DNA of 64,000 nucleotides. Origin: JACQSU01 sp964359785. Lineage in GTDB: Archaea > Nanobdellota > Nanobdellia > Woesearchaeales > JAGWAF01. Below, one piece after another: positions 1 to 8,342 of the stretch; position 1 is the first letter of the stretch, and every line of letters starts with the position of its first letter. The notes beneath the pieces were generated by a model. The model was not told where the DNA came from, made no database searches, and saw only the letters and a program-made list of their open reading frames with translations. The stretch is taken from positions 3,468 to 67,467 of the forward strand of contig CAYHWL010000001.1 in NCBI GenBank assembly GCA_964359785.1, given 5' to 3'. Made by a program: the position numbers and the translations under genes.

Positions 1-529
1 AATCTACCCTGATATGGAAATCATTTTCTCCAGACAATCTTCCTCTTTTGTCGGAATAGCTTATCACTATCCTATCATCGCTTGTCCCATAGACATCGAG
101 CATGTCATTTTGCATCACGCTGACGTATTTGATTGGGATGATGGTCTCGGGATATGACATCAGCAGAGGGTTCATGTTCTTGAGTATCAATTTGGATAAT
201 GTTTCAGCGGTTTTGGTGATGCATGTGCCTGGGCCATTGCTTTGCGTCGCGTAGATTGGTATCCCTTGGTTCCAGCCGCAGGAGCTTGTTCCCATCATGG
301 CCAAGTCGGATAGGGCATCCCTTACTGCCTCTTTGGCGGACAATTCGACGTAGTAGTGCGCATTATCAAGTTTCATCTGGGCAAGGAGAAGTTCGCTTTG
401 TTCGTATCCTATCTGATTTGTCTGTCCTTGCAATTCCATTTTTTTCTCTGTGATCACGAAATATGATTGCACTAGTAGCACGATAGTCAGCATGCATACC
501 AATATGGTGAAGAGGAATCCTTTTTTCAT
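1..529 (-). CDS. Pilin-like membrane-anchored protein (3' part beyond window)
   Basis: Reading the minus strand from ATG at 529 gives 176 codons without a stop, so the gene continues past position 1. It begins MKKGFLFTILV, a basic N-terminus followed by one hydrophobic helix (about residues 5-25). The rest is a soluble extracytoplasmic region with one Cys-Gly-Trp patch. The start overlaps the stop of the preceding gene (ATGA at 526-529), so the two are translationally coupled. It is the most downstream visible member of a long run of pilin-like genes. I recognise no domain, and its function is unknown. Confidence 0.75.
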   Translation of the reverse strand, partial: MKKGFLFTILVCMLTIVLLVQSYFVITEKKMELQGQTNQIGYEQSELLLAQMKLDNAHYYVELSAKEAVRDALSDLAMMGTSSCGWNQGIPIYATQSNGPGTCITKTAETLSKLILKNMNPLLMSYPETIIPIKYVSVMQNDMLDVYGTSDDRIVISYSDKRGRLSGENDFHIRVD

Positions 530-1134
530 GGTGCCCTCTGGAGTGTCACTTTGGCGTTCTTACCATCGTACAATGGCACAAGGACGCTAGCGCTGTGCTC
601 CTCTTGCACCACGATGGTCCTCCTTGTGCTTTTGAGTGTTGATCTTATCCCACCGTCTACACCTACATCGATGTGTACATCTGCGTATTCATCGTAAGGC
701 GGATAGTCGACTGATATTGTCGCCCTGCCAGGGATGTGGACCGTGTCTTGTATCATTGGTCCAAGAAAGTATGTCTGTGTCGCACGATCTAGATATCCGC
801 CCATGTCTCCTTCATAGGGCATGGCAAGATTGGTGATGAGCATAGCGACATTCACGCCTTCCCATATTTGGGGGTTCAAAGATAGTGTCCTGCCAAGTTT
901 CTCATCAGTTTTTCTTAGCGTGACATCAATATCTGTTGACAATGGTGTCTTGAGCACAGCCATGAGGCTTTGGTGCGCTTCAAAATCAGTTATCTGACTG
1001 CTCAACATATTTGTCTCCACACCCGACAGATTTGTTGTGGCAAATAACACTGCAGCGAATACCAAAGCAAGGACAGTGATGACCACAGCAGTGAAATCCC
1101 CTACTGTGCTGGTGACAAAACCTAGTCGGTTCAT
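526..1134 (-). CDS. Pilin-like single-helix membrane protein
   Basis: The protein has 202 residues. A short N-terminus (MNRLGFVTSTVGD) precedes one strong membrane helix at about residues 13-33, and the rest looks like a beta-rich extracytoplasmic domain. It overlaps its neighbours on both sides by four bases (ATGA), so it belongs to the same transcript. The layout matches archaeal type IV pilin-like proteins, although the class III cleavage motif is not clear here. No family recognised; the role is inferred only from its place in the pilin-like array. Confidence 0.7.
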   Translation of the reverse strand: MNRLGFVTSTVGDFTAVVITVLALVFAAVLFATTNLSGVETNMLSSQITDFEAHQSLMAVLKTPLSTDIDVTLRKTDEKLGRTLSLNPQIWEGVNVAMLITNLAMPYEGDMGGYLDRATQTYFLGPMIQDTVHIPGRATISVDYPPYDEYADVHIDVGVDGGIRSTLKSTRRTIVVQEEHSASVLVPLYDGKNAKVTLQRAP

Positions 1135-1610
1135 TGTTGCATCACCACTTCTATTGTCACTTGGCTTGCACGGTCGCCAGGATCTTCATGTATGACCACA
1201 GGCATTGTGATTTTCTTGTAGGATGGCCCCCCCTTGATGTTTATCTGTTCTATCATGTGTCTAAAATCATCCTTATGGTACCATCTTATCTTGTCTTCTA
1301 CAGTCACTTTCACTCCCACTGTATTTGGCCGGGGATATGCCATGGCCTCATCCATCATTGTGTCAGTCTCCTCATTTCCTAATTTGTCCCCATCAAGCAC
1401 ACCGGTCTGTGCGCGTAGGGTATAAGGGTCCACATAAGTGAGTTCATGTATGGCTCTTGCTGCGATTATGTCCATCCTGGTCTCTCCAAGTTCAATATTT
1501 GTGGGTGTGTTGAGCGCTATTATTCCAGCGATAGCGCTCACTACTGCGATGAGGAATATGATGCTCCATATCCATCCAATTGTCCAGCTTGCGATTGTTC
1601 CTTTGTTCAT
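1131..1610 (-). CDS. Pilin-like single-helix membrane protein
   Basis: The protein has 159 residues. It starts MNKGTIASWTIGW, then has a hydrophobic helix at about residues 8-32 and a soluble domain containing a short coiled or helical stretch and a beta-rich C-terminal half. There is no cysteine pair. Start and stop each overlap the adjacent genes by four bases (ATGA), which supports both the start and operon membership. No domain recognised. It is presumably an assembled or anchored surface subunit like its neighbours. Confidence 0.7.
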   Translation of the reverse strand: MNKGTIASWTIGWIWSIIFLIAVVSAIAGIIALNTPTNIELGETRMDIIAARAIHELTYVDPYTLRAQTGVLDGDKLGNEETDTMMDEAMAYPRPNTVGVKVTVEDKIRWYHKDDFRHMIEQINIKGGPSYKKITMPVVIHEDPGDRASQVTIEVVMQQ

Positions 1611-2599
1611 GTCTCAAGTGTCATGCGGGTTATACGCAATGTTTTTTGGATTAGGTCTGTTGTTAGTGATGCGTCCAAGTTTATGCTTCCTATCTCGAGA
1701 TACACTCCATTCTCTGCAAATTTTAGTATCTTTTTTGTGTCTTGGGCAAGATCAGGGTCGATTGGCATGGGGATGGCGTCTATCCCTTGCGCGCGTAGTG
1801 CGTTTGCGAGATGGCATGCCACGGCTGCATTCTTGGGAAAATGCAGGGATGTCCCGTCATAATCTATTATGGCTTTGTTGAGCAGATCCCCTGTGTGTAT
1901 GCTCACAAGGGTTAAGCCGCTTGTTTTGATCGTTTCCTCTCTTTGGGTGGATGTGAGATATTGATCCTTCGAGAGACTTCTTGTAGTGGCAAATGTTCCC
2001 ATCCCGGAGTCTAACGCGGCGGTCCTCAATATTTCAGCTTCAGTTTTTCCGGCATTGACTTGGCCTGTGTCTACGCCGCTTGGGTTCGTCCACATCCCTC
2101 CATGTCCGATATCAAGGATGTATTTTTGGGATTCTAATTTTGGGCAGGTCAATGAGTCTAACAACATAGTAGGTTTAGTCGATATCATGCTTATTTGGTC
2201 GCCGTTTCGCATGAGCGTCATCCCTAAAGGTTTTAGCACATCCGTTGATGTGTACTTGAGTTTCTTGCTGCCAAGATAAGGCGCACGCGTCTGTCCCACA
2301 CTGGCGCGGCCGGAATTCATTGGGGTGGTCTCATATACTAGCACATCATCAGATAGCCGGTAATTGAATTTTTCAAGTGATGGGGGGGTGTAGAAGAGCG
2401 CTGTGTTTTCCGCCAGGGGGATGACACTTAGCAATAACGCCAGATCGTTGGAGAGATATGTCTTTGCGAAGTAGGTGTTTTCTTGTATGGGTTTTAGGAA
2501 TTGGCCGTATAGCACGACGCCTACCATCAGCACGAGCCCTATTTCGAAGAGCACCATTGTGGTGTCGAAAAGTTCTGTCTGCGCCCGTCTGTTTAGCAT
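1607..2599 (-). CDS. Membrane-anchored N-acetylmuramoyl-L-alanine amidase-like protein
   Basis: The protein has 330 residues from ATG 2599, which overlaps the upstream stop by 7 nt; an in-frame upstream extension overlaps that gene and was rejected. The N-terminus MLNRRAQTELFD plus a helix (about residues 15-35) is pilin-like. The C-terminal half matches the Amidase_3 fold: ILDIGHGG (first Zn His), a Glu in KTEAEI, TTR, a conserved QRE stretch, SIHTG (second Zn His) and YLEIGSIN (catalytic-type Glu). This family normally cleaves the amide linking MurNAc to the peptide in bacterial peptidoglycan. Archaea lack that polymer, so the substrate is unknown. It is co-transcribed with an M15-like protein (2593-4545). 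Motif reading is by eye. Confidence 0.72.
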   Translation of the reverse strand: MLNRRAQTELFDTTMVLFEIGLVLMVGVVLYGQFLKPIQENTYFAKTYLSNDLALLLSVIPLAENTALFYTPPSLEKFNYRLSDDVLVYETTPMNSGRASVGQTRAPYLGSKKLKYTSTDVLKPLGMTLMRNGDQISMISTKPTMLLDSLTCPKLESQKYILDIGHGGMWTNPSGVDTGQVNAGKTEAEILRTAALDSGMGTFATTRSLSKDQYLTSTQREETIKTSGLTLVSIHTGDLLNKAIIDYDGTSLHFPKNAAVACHLANALRAQGIDAIPMPIDPDLAQDTKKILKFAENGVYLEIGSINLDASLTTDLIQKTLRITRMTLET

Positions 2600-4545
2600 T
2601 TTTCCCCCAGTTGGAAGTGCGAAGGATTCTTCTTGTTTTTTCCAAATCCGTTGTGGCACATCGACTCTTGTAGGACGGCAAGTGTTGTTTTCCCGATTGG
2701 TTCGACATCGACTGCGGTTCCAGCGCCATGTCCTGCAGAACAAGTAGGCATTGATTCAGTGTGTCCTAGCAAGAATGATTTCTGCGCATTTTCTTGTGTT
2801 TGATATGCCAAAAGCACATTTAGCCCATAGCTTCCTGTGCTGCTTTGTTCTGCGGCTTTCGCGGAAAGGCTGCTTCTGGCGCCATTCAATGCCTTGACTA
2901 GTTCTGGGCTTCCCCGGCAGTCTTGCGCGTTGCAGTCGACTTCGATGTTCTTGAGTGCAGGTTGTGGACATTTGACTGCGGCTTGAGAGATCATCTTATC
3001 ACTCAAGAGATCTTTGCACATCTTGAACACCTCATCATTGAGGATGTTTCTTGCGCATGCTTCTTCAATTATGTCTCTTATCTTGAGATTAGATGATTTA
3101 TCAGTTAAGACAAGCGTGTTATCTATTCTAAGCGCGATTGCGTGATGAGTGATAGCCAAGACGGGCTTGTCTGTTCTTTGATATGACATCCCAAGGTATC
3201 CTTCTGCCAGGCCAAGATTGCCTGATTCCTTGTGCCGCGTCAGGTATTCTGTGAATTTCGTGATCGCCAGTTTATAGTCGCCAGAATCAAACGCGCTTCT
3301 TGCTAGCAGCATATCCACGCTCTCGACTCCGCCAGGTAATCTCGTCACCTCACTTTCGACAGTTCTTATCAGATTTTGGAGTCGTGTCTGTGTCTGTGTA
3401 TTTGGGGTTGCGAATCCTTTTGCGGTCCGCGCAAGCGTGCTTGCCCGTATCAAGGCATCTTTGCGGATATCTGTATTCTCGGTCTTGCTTGCCTCAAGGT
3501 AGAAACTTAACGCGTCCACAGAGACGAGCGCACTTGGTCTGTCAGCGTCTTGCATTGGGACATTAGGGAACCCGAATTTGGGATAGAGATCGACTATGAC
3601 AGCAGGTGGACTGCGCAGTGCGGCGGTTAGTGTATCTCCCGCGATTATCCTTGTCTTTGCGACGAATTCGGATTCATCGCCTCGTAGCTGCCAGACTAAG
3701 CGCAAGTCTTTGAAAAGTCTCTCATATGCTCTTTGCGCAAGTAGATTCTCAAGGTCACTGATGTCTGTCTGGTATTTGATGCGCAATGTCTCCGAACGTT
3801 TCCTCTCCTGGGCCCGATCGCTTCCAAAGAACATGTAGGTCTGTCCTTTGTGGATCAATTTCTCGAGATACACTATACGAGTCATCGAGGGTACCGTTCC
3901 CGCCGCAGGATCACATGCTCCAAAGTAGACCAAATCGCTTGGTTGAGGTTGATAATCAGGCACGGCGAAATTGATGAGTCCGGTATCCACGGCTCCACGA
4001 TAATTGTCTACTTGCGGGTCGTCTAGGATTTTCCCGCTGTCTATCCTCTCAAAAGCGCCTTGCCGGTAATCGCTTGAGTATAGCACGTCTGCGTCTATTG
4101 TCCGGCATGCCGGGTTGCCTGTTGGGACCCTTTGTGAAGTGGTGGTGATCTTTACGCGAGTGCCAGTGACTGTGTTTATGGTCTTTTGGGTATCATAAAG
4201 ACAGACGCATGCCTTGCCATGCTTGCATCCGCTTGGTCTAGTGAGTATGAATTGTTCTCCGCAAGCTCCACTCACGGTCTCTTGATTCTTGCCAAATCCC
4301 ACAAGCACTTTTTCAGGATCTACGAAATATGGTATGGTGGTCGTGCTTAACGTTTTCTTATCTAGTGTGAGTTCGGTCATTTTGGCGGCGAGCGTATTTA
4401 GGTTCATCTCGCTTGTCTCGCTTTGCGCTCCAAAGAAGATGTCATACACGCCTCCTCCAAATATGAAAAGTGTTGTGATGGTCGTGAGCATCAAGGCTAA
4501 CACAGCCAGCTCCAATAATGATATGCTCGTGACCCCTCTTTCCAT
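2593..4545 (-). CDS. Pilin-like anchored protein with TPR-like middle and M15 (VanY-like) peptidase motif
   Basis: The protein has 650 residues. A prepilin-like N-terminus (MERGVTSISLLELAV) leads into one helix (about residues 8-30). The N-terminal extracytoplasmic half is Cys-containing, the middle (about residues 330-500) is helical and TPR-like, and the last 60 residues contain GHGAGTAVDV and SHFQL. These resemble the HxxGxxxD and terminal His Zn ligands of M15/VanY D,D-carboxypeptidases. A TATA box at 4569-4578 lies 26 nt from the ATG, so this gene begins a transcript that continues through 1607-2599 and beyond. Peptidase activity is inferred only from spaced motifs. The glutamate base of M15 enzymes is not obvious. 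Confidence 0.7.
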   Translation of the reverse strand: MERGVTSISLLELAVLALMLTTITTLFIFGGGVYDIFFGAQSETSEMNLNTLAAKMTELTLDKKTLSTTTIPYFVDPEKVLVGFGKNQETVSGACGEQFILTRPSGCKHGKACVCLYDTQKTINTVTGTRVKITTTSQRVPTGNPACRTIDADVLYSSDYRQGAFERIDSGKILDDPQVDNYRGAVDTGLINFAVPDYQPQPSDLVYFGACDPAAGTVPSMTRIVYLEKLIHKGQTYMFFGSDRAQERKRSETLRIKYQTDISDLENLLAQRAYERLFKDLRLVWQLRGDESEFVAKTRIIAGDTLTAALRSPPAVIVDLYPKFGFPNVPMQDADRPSALVSVDALSFYLEASKTENTDIRKDALIRASTLARTAKGFATPNTQTQTRLQNLIRTVESEVTRLPGGVESVDMLLARSAFDSGDYKLAITKFTEYLTRHKESGNLGLAEGYLGMSYQRTDKPVLAITHHAIALRIDNTLVLTDKSSNLKIRDIIEEACARNILNDEVFKMCKDLLSDKMISQAAVKCPQPALKNIEVDCNAQDCRGSPELVKALNGARSSLSAKAAEQSSTGSYGLNVLLAYQTQENAQKSFLLGHTESMPTCSAGHGAGTAVDVEPIGKTTLAVLQESMCHNGFGKNKKNPSHFQLGEKC

Positions 4546-4601
4546 GCCAAAATCAATGCCGATTTTGATTTATAAACTATTCGACGAGAGAAACAATATC
4601 T

Positions 4602-5093
4602 TCAAGGGGGTGTTGGGGTGAGCACGAAAGCAGGGATCTTGCATGGAGGCATATTTTGGATGGCGCCCTGCGACTCTTTGCACTTGCCTTTCATATCTCT
4701 TTGACAATAGCTATCCTTTGAGTTCCATGGGTCTACATCGCATGCGTCGGGCATCCCATCTTTGTCATAATCACATTGGTTTGACCCTCTTGCCTGTCGC
4801 AATTTATCTCCGGTTGAACCTGCCCCTTTCTCGGCAAGGATGCAAAAGTCGCATTTATCAGGTGCGCAGTCTCCGTCTTTGTCATCATCTGTTATTTTAC
4901 ATTGCTCGTTTTGCTTCACGCCAAATCCGACACAGCTCATATATTGTTGATGATATGTCAATGGTTGAGTGTTTGCGAGTATCACATTGCTCTCCTTTGA
5001 GAGGAATGGAATGATTATGATCATGAGAAAGGCGCCAAGTATGAAATATACTATGCTTCCGACAGTCATCTCTACGCCGCGTCGATTCATCAT
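4602..5093 (-). CDS. Pilin-like protein with calcium-binding DxDxDG repeats
   Basis: The protein has 163 residues from ATG 5093, chosen because it overlaps the upstream stop as ATGA. The N-terminus MMNRRGVEMTVGS is followed by a helix at about residues 10-32. The extracytoplasmic part has two thrombospondin-type-3-like acidic loops (DDDKDGDCAPDKCD and DYDKDGMPDACD) with paired cysteines, which usually bind Ca2+. The same loop type recurs in the giant protein at 14742-20711. Probably a minor surface subunit; function otherwise unknown. Confidence 0.72.
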   Translation of the reverse strand: MMNRRGVEMTVGSIVYFILGAFLMIIIIPFLSKESNVILANTQPLTYHQQYMSCVGFGVKQNEQCKITDDDKDGDCAPDKCDFCILAEKGAGSTGDKLRQARGSNQCDYDKDGMPDACDVDPWNSKDSYCQRDMKGKCKESQGAIQNMPPCKIPAFVLTPTPP

Positions 5094-5332
5094 TTTACAA
5101 GACAGCATTTTTGTTTTATTGAGGCGACATCAGGGCATACGAATTGTTTTGCGGGCACAGCGCAATCAGAGGTTTCTGCCATGCAGGCCCCGTTCTTCTG
5201 CTCGCAGCTATTCACGTTTGTTTGGAAGTTTCCTGTCTGTTTTGTGAGGATTAGCCCCAAAACAAGCAACACTAATAACACGAGCACTGCGATGACTATT
5301 GTCGATAATGCCAATTCTTGTCCTTTTCGCAT
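5090..5332 (-). CDS. Small class III signal peptide (prepilin-like) protein, Cys-rich tail
   Basis: The protein has 80 residues. MRKGQELALSTIVIAV is a textbook archaeal class III signal peptide: basic residues, Gly, then Gln-Glu, then a hydrophobic helix. The prepilin peptidase would be expected to cut after the Gly. The mature tail is short and carries seven cysteines, ending in a CC pair. It is a paralogue of the protein at 7519-7800, which has the same signal and the same CC ending. A weak TATA-like stretch lies near 5355-5362, about 26 nt upstream. Likely a small pilin. Confidence 0.8.
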   Translation of the reverse strand: MRKGQELALSTIVIAVLVLLVLLVLGLILTKQTGNFQTNVNSCEQKNGACMAETSDCAVPAKQFVCPDVASIKQKCCLVK

Positions 5333-5367
5333 ATGAATTCACTTCCAAAGTGGGTTTTTATGTCTTG

Positions 5368-5517
5368 CTATGGTTTGAGTTTGCTGATCATGTCCACCCC
5401 TCCTTGGGCCAAATTGTAGGGCTTCTGTCCGAATATGTACAACAAGATCACAACGGCTACTAGCATCAAGATTATCTCGATTATATGATCCATGATGATA
5501 TTGCCTTTCTTGTTCAT
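5368..5517 (-). CDS. Small single-helix membrane protein
   Basis: The protein has 49 residues from ATG 5517 to TAG 5368. It begins MNKKGNIIMDHIIEII, has one membrane helix at about residues 10-30, then a short soluble tail. The start overlaps the stop of the next small gene (ATGA at 5514-5517), which supports both as coding. It resembles the 5514-5663 product (basic start, Lys-Gly, IxMDH, helix), so the pair looks duplicated. Probably pilin-like; function unknown. Confidence 0.62.
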   Translation of the reverse strand: MNKKGNIIMDHIIEIILMLVAVVILLYIFGQKPYNLAQGGVDMISKLKP

Positions 5518-5663
5518 GGCATAAGCCTCCATCCGGAGACAATCGTCTTGAATCCTCCTTGTTCATATGCGAGAATCATTAATAGCACTAGCAATAACAC
5601 GGCCACAAGGATGAATTCGCCAAGGTGATCCATTACGATGCTTCCTTTATGGTTCCTTCCCAT
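5514..5663 (-). CDS. Small single-helix membrane protein
   Basis: The protein has 49 residues from ATG 5663 to TGA 5514. It begins MGRNHKGSIVMDHLGEFI, with one helix at about residues 15-32 and a short tail. It shares its layout and an MDH motif just before the helix with the following gene (5368-5517), to which it is coupled by a 4-nt overlap. It lies 35 nt downstream of the stop of the 5699-6613 gene, in the same direction. Probably a very short pilin-like subunit. Confidence 0.6.
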   Translation of the reverse strand: MGRNHKGSIVMDHLGEFILVAVLLLVLLMILAYEQGGFKTIVSGWRLMP

Positions 5664-5698
5664 ACCTTTCCAATGAGATCCAATCTTCTTAATGATTT

Positions 5699-6613
5699 CT
5701 ATTTAGTGCGCACTTCAGTGCATCCCATCCTCTCCAAAGAATTTCTTTCAAGCGGAACGAACCATACGCTTGAATACCATTGGAATTGGGTGCTCTTCAC
5801 GTAGGTGCTTAGCACGGTGGGTATCATGCTTCCTAGGGCCAGCAGTCCTCCTTTGAACTGCAACGCTCCCCCAACAGCCACCCCCGTGTATTGCAACATT
5901 GCCACGCCTGTCCACGCACTTGCTGCGATGACAGCCCCTCCTGTATACATGACTCCAAGGCCCATGATAGCCCCAGCGGCAGGAATTAGCGCCGTCTGTA
6001 GTGTATCAGTGAATACATCAAGAGAATCTCTTCCTTTGGCATGATAGAATATGACCGCGTATTGGTCTTGTTTTGTCGGATCTATATAGTCTGCTGTTTT
6101 ATGTTTCTCGAGCTGGCTCAACACCTCATTGGAGAATGTGGCGACACCTGCAAGTGATTCAGCGTAAGTCTTGGTCGATCCTGGTATCTTGGTAGAGAAT
6201 AGATAACTATTCATTCCCGCTAACGTATTTTTCTTGTCAGAGAAATCGACATAGTCGCAGATCTGGCAATAAGCGCCAGGTCCACCATACAGTTCCAGTT
6301 TTCCATTGCCAAATTGGTTAAAACAAGTCATCATCGACTGTGCTATCCGCGTTTTAGCCTCCCTCTGACTGCTTTCACTTGAAAGGTCCCCGATCTTCAC
6401 ATTTCGGACAGGACAGTTGAGTTTTGCAGGAAAATCATAGAGTTTGGTGTGGAAGCTTGCCGCGGTGTAGACGCTGTCCCTGCATTTCTCATAGGGTATC
6501 CTCTCGTCGATAGCTTGTTGGACGTTTGAGAAGTATATCATTGCCATCAGAAGTATCACGACAGTGACGGCCAGAGCCACGACGCTAGGCATCGTTATGT
6601 CCCCTTTTCTCAT
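5699..6613 (-). CDS. Pilin-like membrane-anchored protein
   Basis: The protein has 304 residues from ATG 6613, which overlaps the upstream stop as ATGA; a longer in-frame start would run inside the upstream gene. MRKGDITMPSVVALAV gives a basic, Gly-containing prepilin-like N-terminus and a helix at about residues 10-30. The middle has a few cysteines, including CQICDY. Residues about 220-285 are hydrophobic and Gly/Ala-rich, possibly one or two further membrane segments. It shares a CxxC patch position with the next gene upstream (LDCSR in 6610-7335), so the two may be distant paralogues. Function unknown. Confidence 0.72.
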   Translation of the reverse strand: MRKGDITMPSVVALAVTVVILLMAMIYFSNVQQAIDERIPYEKCRDSVYTAASFHTKLYDFPAKLNCPVRNVKIGDLSSESSQREAKTRIAQSMMTCFNQFGNGKLELYGGPGAYCQICDYVDFSDKKNTLAGMNSYLFSTKIPGSTKTYAESLAGVATFSNEVLSQLEKHKTADYIDPTKQDQYAVIFYHAKGRDSLDVFTDTLQTALIPAAGAIMGLGVMYTGGAVIAASAWTGVAMLQYTGVAVGGALQFKGGLLALGSMIPTVLSTYVKSTQFQWYSSVWFVPLERNSLERMGCTEVRTK

Positions 6614-7335
6614 TTTGGCTCCGTTGACAGTTGATAATATTCCTGACAAGCTAGATTTGGTACGGTTTCAGTGGGTACAAACACGAGATGGCTCTGCGGT
6701 TTGTCATCCACTATCCTGCTTAGAAAGACGATCTCATGGGGTACTCCTTTTTGTATGACACTCAAAGGTCGGACTGGCGCGTCCTGTCCAGGTAATGGGA
6801 TATCGTTTAGCACCGGATTGAGGAACATATTTATGACAGAGAGTTTTCCAAACGAGGTGTCCAGATAATCTGAATATGTGATCTTGTCGTTTCCCAATAG
6901 TTTTGTCTTGGCAAGGTATTGTTTCATCTCTCCGACGGGTACGTCGCTCCCAAGTGTTATCCGTGAACAATCCAGACAATAGATTTCTCCGCTTCGCACC
7001 ATCCGTGCCAGCTGATTCTTATTCCCATTCATCTTATCCCAGCAGTTGCGTAATTCTTCGGCGATTTTTATCTTGAGTTCAAGATTCTCTCCATTGAGTG
7101 TCAATTTATTATAGGGGCAGTTGAGCACAGGCGGGTTGAATCCTTTCTTGAAGAGGCTCGATCCTGCTCCAGTGGGTTCGAGATAGTTGCTCCGCAGAAC
7201 CACGCTTGTTTTGCACAATAAGGAGGGTGTGGCTTCATTCACAGATCCTTTATACCATTGCGTCACGCCAGCTAGACCGATGATGACGACTAGCACGATT
7301 ATCATCTCGACCAAAGTATACGCCTGTCCTTTCAT
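6610..7335 (-). CDS. Type IV prepilin-like protein
   Basis: The protein has 241 residues. MKGQAYTLVEMIIVLVVIIG is close to the classical prepilin signal: Lys-Gly, then a Thr-Leu-Val-Glu with Glu at +5 after the cleavage site, then the pilin helix. ATG 7335 shares one base with the stop of a small upstream ORF; a GTG three bases further upstream is the alternative start. The soluble domain has several cysteines (CPYN, CWDK, CLDCS) that could form disulfides. Expected to be processed by a prepilin peptidase such as the one at 30175-30888. Confidence 0.8.
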   Translation of the reverse strand: MKGQAYTLVEMIIVLVVIIGLAGVTQWYKGSVNEATPSLLCKTSVVLRSNYLEPTGAGSSLFKKGFNPPVLNCPYNKLTLNGENLELKIKIAEELRNCWDKMNGNKNQLARMVRSGEIYCLDCSRITLGSDVPVGEMKQYLAKTKLLGNDKITYSDYLDTSFGKLSVINMFLNPVLNDIPLPGQDAPVRPLSVIQKGVPHEIVFLSRIVDDKPQSHLVFVPTETVPNLACQEYYQLSTEPK

Positions 7336-7445
7336 CACGGCCCCACTAGGATTTTCGAGAATATGAGCCCTATGATGATGATGACTATCGATGCTAATAT
7401 CATCATGACTAGTGACATCGATCCGCCTTCAACGACTTCAGACAT
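7335..7445 (-). CDS. Very small single-helix membrane protein
   Basis: The protein has 36 residues from ATG 7445 to TGA 7335. It starts MSEVVEGGSMS and then is almost entirely one hydrophobic helix. A TATA box (7466-7474 on the minus strand) lies 26 nt before the ATG, exactly as for other leaderless genes here. Its stop shares one base with the next start, so it appears to be the first gene of the pilin-like operon running to position 1 or to internal promoters. It resembles a small accessory membrane peptide; function unknown. Confidence 0.55.
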   Translation of the reverse strand: MSEVVEGGSMSLVMMILASIVIIIIGLIFSKILVGP

Positions 7446-7518
7446 GGGCTATTGGGCGTTTTGTCGATATAAATATGTTTGCAGAAAAAATAGAGATGAA
7501 AAATATCAAAGAGAAGTT

Positions 7519-7800
7519 TCAGGCTTTCGATTTACAGCAACAGCGTGAGCCTTCCTGCACATCTGTGATGAATGCGCTTAGCTCATTTTCTCCGTCAAGA
7601 CATGCCGTCCCTCTCACTGTCCCGCTCTCAAAATTTCGGGATTGACAGTTCGATAAGCATGTGTTGGATTCGACTTTGGAGACCCCACCGCCGAATTTTG
7701 CTAGTTTTCCTGTGAATATCGCCACTAGGACCACTAGTACGATTAGCGCGATTGCCGCGACAACGATGACTGTGACTGATAATTCTTGTCCTTTTGCCAT
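7519..7800 (-). CDS. Small class III signal peptide (prepilin-like) protein, Cys-rich tail
   Basis: The protein has 93 residues. MAKGQELSVTVIVVAAIAL is a class III signal peptide with the expected Gly-Gln-Glu junction and following helix. The mature tail contains CLSNC and ends in a CCC cluster. It is a paralogue of 5090-5332. A TATA box at about 7822-7833 is 26 nt from the ATG, so it has its own leaderless promoter. Likely a small structural pilin. Confidence 0.8.
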   Translation of the reverse strand: MAKGQELSVTVIVVAAIALIVLVVLVAIFTGKLAKFGGGVSKVESNTCLSNCQSRNFESGTVRGTACLDGENELSAFITDVQEGSRCCCKSKA

Positions 7801-7845
7801 ATTGGGGGATTCCGATATTCGATTATATAAACATTACGCCTGCGC

Positions 7846-8307
7846 TCATCGCTTGTACGCCCAGTCAGCGGCTTGCGGGCTGGAGAGGAAATCATGCTCT
7901 TTTAGGGAGTCTATCACATAATGGGTCACTTTGTTGCGGATACCGTACTGTCTCTCCAATAGGTCAAAGAGATTTTCGACCTCTTTCACATTGGAGAATA
8001 TCCCTTCGAAGAGGAAGTCATACCCATTGTTTATCCTCCATAGATTATTGACGTGGGGATGGCCCATCAAGAATTGTTTCACGTCCTCTTTGTCCTTTGC
8101 GCGCACTGATAGCAGCACATATGCCCTTGTGGAGAATCCTATCATGGAAAAATCAGGCACTGCGGTGAATTTCTTGATGAATTTCTGTTTTGTTAGCCTC
8201 TCGTATAGTGTCGACACAGGTATCCCTGTGAGCTTGCTCATCTCGGTGAGTTGTATCCGGGCATTGTTGCGTAGATGGCATAGCATTATTAGGTCTTTTT
8301 TGTTCAT
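7846..8307 (-). CDS. Lrp/AsnC-family transcriptional regulator
   Basis: The protein has 153 residues. The N-terminal 55 residues form an AsnC-type helix-turn-helix (NARIQLTEMSKLTGIPVSTLYERL), and residues about 65-145 form the RAM/ligand-binding ferredoxin-like domain (YVLLSVRAKD, then an NNGYDFLFEG stretch). Such proteins bind DNA as dimers or octamers and respond to amino acids. It is divergent from the AbrB-PhoU gene across a 122-nt AT-rich spacer containing three CTTATA copies, so it may regulate both itself and that gene. The effector is unknown. Confidence 0.82.
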   Translation of the reverse strand: MNKKDLIMLCHLRNNARIQLTEMSKLTGIPVSTLYERLTKQKFIKKFTAVPDFSMIGFSTRAYVLLSVRAKDKEDVKQFLMGHPHVNNLWRINNGYDFLFEGIFSNVKEVENLFDLLERQYGIRNKVTHYVIDSLKEHDFLSSPQAADWAYKR

Positions 8308-8342
8308 GGGAGCACCTCAAGTTCAGTCGGTGCTTTTGGACC

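Noticed and set aside
2600..2743. 48-codon N-terminal extension of the amidase-like gene
   Set aside because: It lies inside the coding region of 2593-4545 in another frame, while ATG 2599 gives the family-typical overlap and pilin-like start.
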